Source of the DNA: an uncultured Bacillota bacterium
GTDB lineage: Bacteria > Bacillota > Clostridia > Lachnospirales > Lachnospiraceae
Length of the DNA: 13,621 nucleotides
Assembly: GCA_958352855.1 (NCBI GenBank)
Contig: CATWQE010000069.1
Coordinates: 1 to 13,621, forward strand
Reading direction: 5' to 3'
This document shows, piece after piece, positions 6,558 through 12,764 of this stretch. Position numbers and translations under genes: made by a program. A model generated the notes under the pieces. It did not search any database. It was not told where the DNA came from and worked only from the letters and a program-made list of their open reading frames with translations. Each line of letters opens with the position of its first letter. Within the stretch, counting starts at the first letter, position 1.

Positions 6558-6565
6558 GATACAAA
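6538..6565. promoter_or_regulatory. Palindromic operator, probable GntR-family binding site
   Basis: A 28-bp inverted repeat with 13 of 14 base pairs matching (only 6545/6558 mismatch), centred between 6551 and 6552, with the core ATTGTATACAAT. It covers the spacer and the -10 box of the operon promoter, so bound protein would block RNA polymerase. FadR-subfamily GntR proteins are known to bind TnGT-N(0-3)-ACnA, and TTGT-AT-ACAA fits. The operon encodes such a regulator at 8034-8699, so autoregulation is the simplest reading. The palindrome is seen; the binding partner is inferred. Confidence 0.75.
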
Positions 6566-6625
6566 CATTTTAATGCAATAACTTAGCAGATAAATGAACA
6601 AACAGAGAAGATAGGAGTGTGCGTG

Positions 6626-8014
6626 ATGATTAACAGAGCTGTCAGAATGAATTATCATACAAATTTACTGGAATTAGAGGAGCATATGTATCCCCTGGTG
6701 GATGTGGAATCGCCAAATGTTTTCCGCAATCTGTTCCCCTACTGTGAAGTACCAAAGATTGCTTTTAATGACCGAATCGTCCCGCACCATATGCCGGATG
6801 ATATCTGGATTACAGACACAACCTTCAGGGACGGACAGCAGTCCAGAGCGCCTTATAGTACCAGTCAGATTGTGCGAATCTACGAATACCTTCATAAGTT
6901 GGGAGGGCCAAATGGAAAAATCCGTCAAAGTGAGTTTTTTCTTTACAGCAAAAAGGACAGAGACGCTGTCTACAAATGTCTGGAAAAAGGATATCAGTTT
7001 CCTGAGATTACCAGTTGGATTCGGGCAAGTAAGGAGGATTTCCAACTGGTAAAAGATATTGGACTTAAGGAAACCGGAATTTTGGTTAGCTGTTCCGATT
7101 ATCATATTTTTTACAAAATGAAAATGACCAGAAAACAGGCTATGGAGCACTATCTTTCTGTGATACGGGAATGTCTGGAAACTGGTATCAGCCCCAGATG
7201 TCATCTGGAGGATATTACCAGGGCGGATATTTATGGATATGTCATTCCCTTCTGCCTGGAATTAACAAAGCTTATGGAGGAATATTCGATTCCTGTTAAG
7301 GTACGCTGCTGTGATACCATGGGTTATGGAGTCAACTATCCGGGGGCTGTGATTCCCCGCTCTGTTCCTGGCATTATTTATGGAATTATGACCCATGCAG
7401 GGATTCCTTCTGAGCTCATTGAATTTCATGGACACAATGATTTTTACAAGGCTGTGAGCAATTCTACCACAGCCTGGTTATACGGCGCCTGTGGAGTTAA
7501 TTGTTCCCTTTTTGGCATTGGAGAGCGTACCGGAAATACGCCTCTGGAGGCTATGGTGTTTGAATACGCCCAGTTAAAAGGCACTTTGGACGGTATGGAT
7601 ACCACTGTGATTACAGAGCTGGCAGAATATTATGAGAAAGAAATTGGTTATAAGATTCCCTCCAGAACACCGTTTGTGGGAAGTGCCTTTAATGTCACCC
7701 GGGCGGGAATTCATGCTGACGGGCTCTTGAAAAATGAAGAGATTTATAATATCTTTGATACAGAGAAATTTCTTCACCGCGGGCCACAGGTTGCAGTTTC
7801 CAAAACCTCCGGTCTTGCAGGAATCGCCCACTGGATTAATAACCATTTCCACCTTGCAGCGCCAAATCAGGTAGACAAAAACAGTCCCCTTGTGGCAGAG
7901 GTAAAATCCTGGGTGGACGCGCAATACGAGGAAGGGCGTGTAACAGTGCTTACGGATGAAGAGCTTCTGGGTGTGATTGCACAGACCTGCAGCCGCCTGG
8001 GAATTAATTTGTAA
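6626..8014 (+). CDS. Probable Re-citrate synthase (isopropylmalate/homocitrate synthase-like)
   Basis: A 462-residue DRE-TIM metallolyase, which condenses acetyl-CoA with a 2-oxo acid. The N-terminal barrel shows TDTTFRDGQQ (63-72, catalytic R68 and metal ligand D69), the CDTMG strand (229-233), metal ligands H268 and H270 in HGHND, and GERTGN (299-304). HADG (363-366) follows in the C-terminal part. It lacks the leucine-binding regulatory domain of LeuA. It resembles the group once labelled isopropylmalate synthase that includes the Re-citrate synthase of Clostridium kluyveri; an N-terminal extension of about 55 residues before the barrel and the neighbouring isocitrate dehydrogenase support citrate as the product. 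Homocitrate or isopropylmalate synthase remain possible. The ATG at 6626 was chosen because AGGAG (6613-6617) lies 8 nt upstream; a GTG at 6617 overlaps that site. Confidence 0.8.
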   Translation: MINRAVRMNYHTNLLELEEHMYPLVDVESPNVFRNLFPYCEVPKIAFNDRIVPHHMPDDIWITDTTFRDGQQSRAPYSTSQIVRIYEYLHKLGGPNGKIRQSEFFLYSKKDRDAVYKCLEKGYQFPEITSWIRASKEDFQLVKDIGLKETGILVSCSDYHIFYKMKMTRKQAMEHYLSVIRECLETGISPRCHLEDITRADIYGYVIPFCLELTKLMEEYSIPVKVRCCDTMGYGVNYPGAVIPRSVPGIIYGIMTHAGIPSELIEFHGHNDFYKAVSNSTTAWLYGACGVNCSLFGIGERTGNTPLEAMVFEYAQLKGTLDGMDTTVITELAEYYEKEIGYKIPSRTPFVGSAFNVTRAGIHADGLLKNEEIYNIFDTEKFLHRGPQVAVSKTSGLAGIAHWINNHFHLAAPNQVDKNSPLVAEVKSWVDAQYEEGRVTVLTDEELLGVIAQTCSRLGINL

Positions 8015-8033
8015 AGGATGGAAATAAGAAAGC

Positions 8034-8699
8034 ATGGCAGGAGAATCATTACGGGGAAAAGTATTTGAGAAAATCAGAAATGATATTTTAAGAGGCAGAT
8101 ATAAAAAGGGTGACGAGCTGGTAGAATGTACCATTGGTAAGGAATTAGGGGTCAGCAGAACTCCGGTAAGAGAGGCAATCCGGCAGTTGGAGCTGGAAGG
8201 GCTGGTGCAGTTGATTCCAAACAAAGGCGCCTTTGTCACAGGAATTTCTACCAGGGATGTGATGGATATGTACCTTATCCGGGCAAAACTGGAAGGGCTT
8301 TGCGCAGCTATGGCAGCCACCCATGTGACAAAGGAAACCTTGGACAAAATGGAGGAAGCCATAGTGCTGTCTGATTATTATGTGGAAAAAGGAAATTTCC
8401 AGCAGGTGTGCCAGCAGGACGGAGAATTTCACAAGCTGCTGTACGAAGCATCTCAAAGCCGGATTCTGGCGCATACCTTATTGGATTTTCATCAATATCT
8501 GCAGAGAGTGCGTATGGCGTCTGTAAAAGAAAGAAAACGCACCCAGCCTTCTGCCAGAGAGCATAAACAGATTTTAGAGGCAATTCGAAGTGGAGACGAA
8601 AGGGCAGCAGAACAGGCAGCTTATGAACACATTACAAATACCATGGAAAATTTCAAAAATCTGGATTTGGAAAAGGTTTTAAAGGAAGAAATGAAATAG
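8034..8699 (+). CDS. GntR-family transcriptional regulator, FCD (FadR) subfamily
   Basis: A 221-residue repressor-type protein. The N-terminal winged helix (about 1-70) has the family signature ELGVSRTPVREAIRQLELEGLV and NKGAFV. The all-helical FCD domain (about 75-210) keeps the metal/ligand-binding set D129, H133, H177 and H199 with typical spacing, so a carboxylic acid bound through a metal ion is a plausible effector (citrate or a related acid would fit the neighbours; inference). It sits between the two enzyme genes, 19 nt after the synthase stop, and probably binds the palindrome at 6538-6565. The start at 8034 is the first ATG after an in-frame stop; its ribosome site is mediocre (AAGGA 15 nt upstream or TAAGAAAG just upstream), which may keep its level low. 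Confidence 0.93.
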   Translation: MAGESLRGKVFEKIRNDILRGRYKKGDELVECTIGKELGVSRTPVREAIRQLELEGLVQLIPNKGAFVTGISTRDVMDMYLIRAKLEGLCAAMAATHVTKETLDKMEEAIVLSDYYVEKGNFQQVCQQDGEFHKLLYEASQSRILAHTLLDFHQYLQRVRMASVKERKRTQPSAREHKQILEAIRSGDERAAEQAAYEHITNTMENFKNLDLEKVLKEEMK

Positions 8700-8730
8700 C
8701 AGATGAAACAGAGCAGAGAGGAGAGAACGC

Positions 8731-9942
8731 ATGGAAAAAATTAAAATGACAACACCTCTGGTGGAAATGGATGGAGACGAAATGACCAGAATTCTCTGGA
8801 AGTGGATTAAGGAGGAACTGCTTGAGCCCTTTGTGGAGCTGAAAACCCTGTATTATGACCTGGGGCTGGAACATAGAAATGAAACCAATGACCAGGTAAC
8901 CATAGATGCAGCCAATGCCACAAAGGAATATAAAGTAGCTGTAAAATGCGCCACCATCACACCCAATGCCGCCAGAATGGAAGAGTATCAGCTAAAAGAA
9001 ATGTATAAAAGTCCAAACGGTACTATTCGTTCCATGTTAGACGGTACAGTGTTTCGGGCTCCTATTCTTGTGAAAGGCATTGAACCCTGTGTGAAAAACT
9101 GGAAAAAGCCCATTACTCTGGCAAGACATGCCTATGGAGATGTGTATAAAAATACAGAAATGGTCATTCCAAAGCCAGGCAAGGTAGAACTGGTCTATAC
9201 TGCCCAGGATGGAACAGAAACTAGGGAACTGGTACATGAATTTACCGGGGCGGGGGTTGTCCAGGGGATGCATAATCTGGATACTTCCATTGAAAGCTTT
9301 GCAAGAAGCTGCTTTACCTATGCTCTGGATACCAGACAGGATGTGTGGTTTTCTACCAAGGACACCATTTCTAAAAAATATGACCATACCTTTAAGGATA
9401 TTTTTCAGGAAATTTATGAAAAGGAATTTCAGGAGGCCTTCCAAAAGGCAGGGATTACCTATTTCTACACGTTGATTGATGATGCAGTTGCCAGAGTGAT
9501 GAAAGCGGAAGGAGGCTTTATCTGGGCATGCAAAAATTATGACGGAGATGTTATGAGCGATATGGTATCCTCTGCTTTTGGCTCTCTGGCTATGATGACC
9601 TCGGTTCTGGTATCACCTCATGGATATTTTGAGTATGAAGCAGCTCATGGAACGGTACAGCGCCATTATTATAAACATTTAAAAGGAGAAGAGACCTCTA
9701 CCAATTCTGTTGCTACGATCTTTGCCTGGACCGGTGCGCTTCGAAAACGTGGGGAACTGGATGGAAACACAGAACTGCAGGCTTTTGCAGATAAACTGGA
9801 GGAGGCAACCATCCATGTTATTGAAGAGGGCAGCATGACAAAAGACCTGGCTCTTATTACAACACGAAAACATCCGGTTGTTTTAAACAGCAAAGAGTTT
9901 ATTCTGGCAATCCGCCAAAAACTGGAAGCACAGGTTTCCTAA
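8731..9942 (+). CDS. icd: NADP-dependent isocitrate dehydrogenase (eukaryote-like type)
   Basis: A 403-residue enzyme that oxidises isocitrate to 2-oxoglutarate with NADP+, the step leading to glutamate. It is of the homodimeric IDH1-like type, not the E. coli Icd type. Substrate site: SPNGTIR (94-100), R109, R132, Y139 and K210. Metal site: D251, D273 and D277 in GGFIWACKNYDGDVMSD. The segment AAHGTVQRHY (304-313) includes R311-H312, which match the residues that bind the 2'-phosphate of NADP in the mammalian enzyme, so NADP is expected. It is full length. The ATG at 8731 follows AGAGGAGAG with 7-nt spacing. It is 31 nt after the gntR stop, in the same operon as the citrate synthase-like gene. 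Aconitase, needed between the two, is absent here. Confidence 0.95.
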   Translation: MEKIKMTTPLVEMDGDEMTRILWKWIKEELLEPFVELKTLYYDLGLEHRNETNDQVTIDAANATKEYKVAVKCATITPNAARMEEYQLKEMYKSPNGTIRSMLDGTVFRAPILVKGIEPCVKNWKKPITLARHAYGDVYKNTEMVIPKPGKVELVYTAQDGTETRELVHEFTGAGVVQGMHNLDTSIESFARSCFTYALDTRQDVWFSTKDTISKKYDHTFKDIFQEIYEKEFQEAFQKAGITYFYTLIDDAVARVMKAEGGFIWACKNYDGDVMSDMVSSAFGSLAMMTSVLVSPHGYFEYEAAHGTVQRHYYKHLKGEETSTNSVATIFAWTGALRKRGELDGNTELQAFADKLEEATIHVIEEGSMTKDLALITTRKHPVVLNSKEFILAIRQKLEAQVS

Positions 9943-9982
9943 AGGGCAGCTATCCATAAAAATAATATACCATAGACAAAGA

Positions 9983-10010
9983 GAAGAACTGGCTACTGTG
10001 CCAGTTCTTC
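9983..10010 (-). terminator. Hairpin between convergent icd and ABC-F genes
   Basis: GAAGAACTGGC and GCCAGTTCTTC form a perfect 11-bp stem with a 6-nt loop. Read on the minus strand it is the tail of the ABC-F gene (its TAG lies at 9993-9995, partly in the loop) followed by the U-rich TCTTTGTCT. On the plus strand only CCACTTTTCG follows, so it is a better terminator for ABC-F but may stop icd transcription as well. Confidence 0.65.
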
Positions 10011-11903
10011 CCACTTTTCGTAAAGCTCTTCTAATTTTTCTGCAATTTCTGCTTTTTCCTTTGACAGGGCAACGCATTTTGATACATTGGTGGCAACCTG
10101 TGGGTCAGACATTTCTTCATCAATTTCCTTATCCCTGGTTTCCAGCTCCTCAATGGCTTTTTCTGTTTTCTTTAAGTCGTTTTCCCGTTTCCGCATACGC
10201 GCCTGTTCTTCTTTTTGCTGCTTCCAGTCCAGCTTTGTGGCAGATACCGCTTCCGGCGCAGATTCTTCTTCCTGCGTGGGAGCGTAAATCTGTGTTAATT
10301 CTTCTTTTTTCTCCAGATAATAATCATAATTGCCAATATAATTTACCAGCTTCTGATTGGTCAGCTCCAAAATTCTGGTGGCGGTTTTGTTAATGAAATA
10401 ACGGTCATGAGAAACATACAAAACCGTTCCCTCATAATTATTCAGCGCCTCTTCTAAAATTTCCTTGGAGGTAATATCCAAATGGTTGGTAGGCTCGTCC
10501 AAAATCAGGAAGTTTGCTTCTGAAAGCATGAGCTTTGCCAGGGAAACACGTCCCCGCTCCCCACCGCTTAGAGAAGACACCAGCTTAAACACATCGTCTC
10601 CGGTAAACAAAAAGGCGGCCAGAAGATTTCGGATTTCCGTATTGGTAAGCTTGGGATAGTCATCCTGGATTTCCTGGAAAATCGTCTTTTCCATATGGAG
10701 TACATGATGCTCCTGGTCATAGTAGCCAATGTGAACCTTGCTGCCAAGATGGAAGCATCCCTCGTCCGCTGGAAGAAGCTGATTTAAAATTTTTAAAATC
10801 GTGGTTTTTCCGGTTCCGTTATTCCCAATAATTGCCACGCGTTCTCCCCGCTTAACAGAAAAATTCAAATCCTCAAACAGGGGATTGGAAGGAAAGGATT
10901 TGCTTAAATGCTCTACGGTAAGTACGTCATTTCCACTGGTGATTCTGGGGCGCAGAGAAATCCGCATGGAATCATCCAATTCAACAGGCTTTTCCAGAAC
11001 CTCGATTTTTTCCAGCATTTTTTCCCGGCTTTCTGCTCTTCGGATGGATTTTTCCCGGTTAAATGACTTTAACTTTGCAATGACCTCTTCCTGGTGTTTG
11101 ATTTCCTGCTGCTGATTTAAATAAGCCTGGTAAGCTGCTTTCCGAAGCATGGCCTTTTTCTCACTGTAAGCAGAATAATTTCCCGTAAAAGAGGTTACTT
11201 TGGCATTGTCGATTTCTACGATTTTGGTAGCGACTTTGTCCAGAAAATAACGGTCATGGGACACAATGAAAACCGCCCCGGGATAGTTCAGAAGATAAGT
11301 TTCCAGCCATGCAATGGAATCCATGTCCAAATGGTTGGTAGGCTCATCCAACAGGATAATATCTGGTTTGGAAAGCAGCAGCCGTCCAAGGGCAACTCTG
11401 GTTTTTTGTCCACCGGAAAGCGTGGCAACCGGTTTTTCAAAATCTTCTTCAGAAAATCCCAGACCTTTTAAGACACCAACCAGCTCACTTTTATAAGCAT
11501 AACCGTTTTCCAGTTCAAACTCATGAGTGAGTCTGGAATAAGCTTCCATAAGCCTTGTCAGTTCTTCGCCAGTGGTGTGCTTCATTTGAAGCTCCATGTC
11601 CCGCATCCGGCTTTCCATATCCAGGATATGCTGTTTTACCTGAAGAAGAGAATCATAGATGCTTAGCTGGCTGCTTAATTCCTGGTGTTGCGCCAGATAA
11701 CCAAGGGTTTTCCCCTTAGATAAAATCACCTGTCCGTTATCCGGAGCTAGTTCTCCTACAATCATACGGAAAAGTGTAGATTTACCCGCACCGTTAATAC
11801 CGACTAAAGCAGCTTTTTCCCGTTCTTCTATGTGAAAACTGGCGTCTTTTAGAATCGTAACGCCATCAAAGGATTTTTCTATATTCTGACATGCTAAAAT
11901 CAT
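9993..11903 (-). CDS. ABC-F family ATPase (YdiF/Uup-like)
   Basis: A 636-residue soluble protein with two fused ABC domains and no membrane helix. Domain 1: Walker A GINGAGKST (35-43), LSGGQ (162-166), IILLDEPTNHLD (182-193). The inter-domain linker (about 240-315), rich in charged residues, is the ribosome-contacting P-site tRNA motif region of ABC-F proteins. Domain 2: GNNGTGKTT (360-368), LSGGE (445-449), LDEPTNHLD (468-476). A C-terminal coiled coil (about 560-636) is like that of Uup and YdiF. Length matches YdiF. Such proteins act on ribosomes during translation; some protect against antibiotics, but the short leader (no room for a leader peptide) and generic linker argue for a housekeeping role. 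The ATG is preceded by AAGGAG at 10-nt spacing. It is transcribed divergently from rex. Confidence 0.93.
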   Translation of the reverse strand: MILACQNIEKSFDGVTILKDASFHIEEREKAALVGINGAGKSTLFRMIVGELAPDNGQVILSKGKTLGYLAQHQELSSQLSIYDSLLQVKQHILDMESRMRDMELQMKHTTGEELTRLMEAYSRLTHEFELENGYAYKSELVGVLKGLGFSEEDFEKPVATLSGGQKTRVALGRLLLSKPDIILLDEPTNHLDMDSIAWLETYLLNYPGAVFIVSHDRYFLDKVATKIVEIDNAKVTSFTGNYSAYSEKKAMLRKAAYQAYLNQQQEIKHQEEVIAKLKSFNREKSIRRAESREKMLEKIEVLEKPVELDDSMRISLRPRITSGNDVLTVEHLSKSFPSNPLFEDLNFSVKRGERVAIIGNNGTGKTTILKILNQLLPADEGCFHLGSKVHIGYYDQEHHVLHMEKTIFQEIQDDYPKLTNTEIRNLLAAFLFTGDDVFKLVSSLSGGERGRVSLAKLMLSEANFLILDEPTNHLDITSKEILEEALNNYEGTVLYVSHDRYFINKTATRILELTNQKLVNYIGNYDYYLEKKEELTQIYAPTQEEESAPEAVSATKLDWKQQKEEQARMRKRENDLKKTEKAIEELETRDKEIDEEMSDPQVATNVSKCVALSKEKAEIAEKLEELYEKWEELAQ

Positions 11904-11938
11904 GAGGTATCGTCTCCTTTTTGTGATAATCAGTATCT

Positions 11939-11968
11939 ATTATATATCGGACAAAAGGAATTTGACAA
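11939..11968 (-). promoter_or_regulatory. Sigma-A promoter of the ABC-F gene
   Basis: On the minus strand TTGTCA (11968-11963) and TATAAT (11944-11939) are 18 bp apart. Transcription would start near 11932, leaving a leader of about 28 nt that holds only the ribosome site. It lies back to back with the rex promoter without overlapping it. Confidence 0.75.
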
Positions 11969-11986
11969 CAGATAAAATGAATAATA

Positions 11987-12004
11987 TTGACTTTAATTTA
12001 ACAA
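11987..12004. promoter_or_regulatory. Candidate Rex operator in the rex promoter
   Basis: The 18-bp stretch TTGACTT-TAAT-TTAACAA has the length and layout of the Firmicute Rex site TTGTTAA-N4-TTAACAA. The right half is a perfect match; the left half keeps only TTG. It covers the -35 and most of the spacer, so bound Rex would block its own promoter. Autoregulation of rex is common in related bacteria; the match here is partial. Confidence 0.5.
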
Positions 12005-12015
12005 TTCTATATAAT
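11987..12015 (+). promoter_or_regulatory. Sigma-A promoter of rex
   Basis: TTGACT (11987-11992) and a perfect TATAAT (12010-12015) with a 17-bp spacer. The start point should be near 12022, giving a leader of about 35 nt. Confidence 0.87.
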
Positions 12016-12057
12016 AAAGCATAGAAATGTGTATTTTTGGGTACAGGAGGGTGAAAC

Positions 12058-12702
12058 GTGGAGGAAAAGTGCATATCAAAAGCAGTGATAAAGAGACTAC
12101 CCCGATATTACAGGTATTTAGGCGAACTCATAGAAGAAGGTGTAGAACGGATATCCTCCAATGAGTTAAGCGCCAAGATGCGGGTGACAGCATCGCAGAT
12201 TCGTCAGGATTTAAACAATTTCGGCGGCTTTGGACAGCAGGGGTATGGATACAATGTTCCGTATTTATATGAGGAGATTGGGAAGATTCTGGGTCTGGAT
12301 AAAACCCATCACATGATTATCATAGGAGCCGGCAATCTGGGACAGGCTCTTGCAAATTATGTGAAATTTGAGAAACGTGGTTTTAAAATTGTGGGGATTT
12401 TTGATGTGAATCCGGTTTTAAAGGGAATTTCCATTCGTGGAAATGAAATCCGCATGATGGAGGAGCTGCCTCAGTTTTTAAAAGAAGAAAAGGTGGAGAT
12501 AGCTACCCTGACATTACCGAAAAACAATGCTGCAGAGGCAGCAGATCTTCTGGTAAAAAACGGGATTAAAGCCATCTGGAATTTTGCTCATCTGGATTTA
12601 AATGTTCCAAAGGATGTGATTGTAGAAAACGTCCATCTTTCGGAAAGTCTGATGCGTTTGTCCTACAATTTAAATTGTCAGGCAACAGAGCAGGAGAAAT
12701 AA
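12058..12702 (+). CDS. rex: Redox-sensing transcriptional repressor Rex
   Basis: A 214-residue repressor that senses the NADH/NAD+ ratio and controls fermentation and NADH-oxidising genes. The N-terminal winged helix (about 1-75) carries RLPRYYRYL, ISSNELSAKMRVTASQIRQDL and the wing FGGFGQQGYGYNV. The Rossmann domain starts at MIIIGAGNLGQAL (86-98) and binds NADH; the IFDVNP segment (114-119) follows the second strand. The family's C-terminal swapped helix includes NVHLSESLMRLSYNL. Full length. The start is GTG at 12058, 7 nt after AGGAGG (12045-12050). It has its own promoter, a possible self-operator, and a strong terminator directly after the stop. Confidence 0.96.
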   Translation: MEEKCISKAVIKRLPRYYRYLGELIEEGVERISSNELSAKMRVTASQIRQDLNNFGGFGQQGYGYNVPYLYEEIGKILGLDKTHHMIIIGAGNLGQALANYVKFEKRGFKIVGIFDVNPVLKGISIRGNEIRMMEELPQFLKEEKVEIATLTLPKNNAAEAADLLVKNGIKAIWNFAHLDLNVPKDVIVENVHLSESLMRLSYNLNCQATEQEK

Positions 12703-12707
12703 AAAAG

Positions 12708-12744
12708 AAAGGCTGGCGCGAAGAAAGGTTGCGCCAGCCTTTTT
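12708..12744 (+). terminator. Intrinsic terminator after rex
   Basis: AAAGGCTGGCGC (12708-12719) and GCGCCAGCCTTT (12731-12742) form a perfect 12-bp, GC-rich stem with an 11-nt loop, ending in TTTTT (12740-12744). It begins 5 nt after the rex stop and ends about 20 nt before the next start codon. Confidence 0.93.
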
Positions 12745-12764
12745 CAGAAAGGACTTGGTATGTC

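Noticed and set aside
7574..8362. Minus-strand open frame of 262 codons across the synthase and regulator genes
   Set aside because: It crosses the junction of two well-supported genes, has low-complexity composition and no domain; an antisense shadow.
10801..11496. Plus-strand open frames inside the ABC-F gene
   Set aside because: They are antisense to conserved ABC motifs and linker residues of a full-length protein.
12665..12678. Perfect 14-bp palindrome ACAATTTAAATTGT at the end of rex
   Set aside because: It lies within conserved coding sequence, and about one perfect AT-rich palindrome of this size is expected by chance in 13.6 kb; its half-site order is also opposite to a Rex site.
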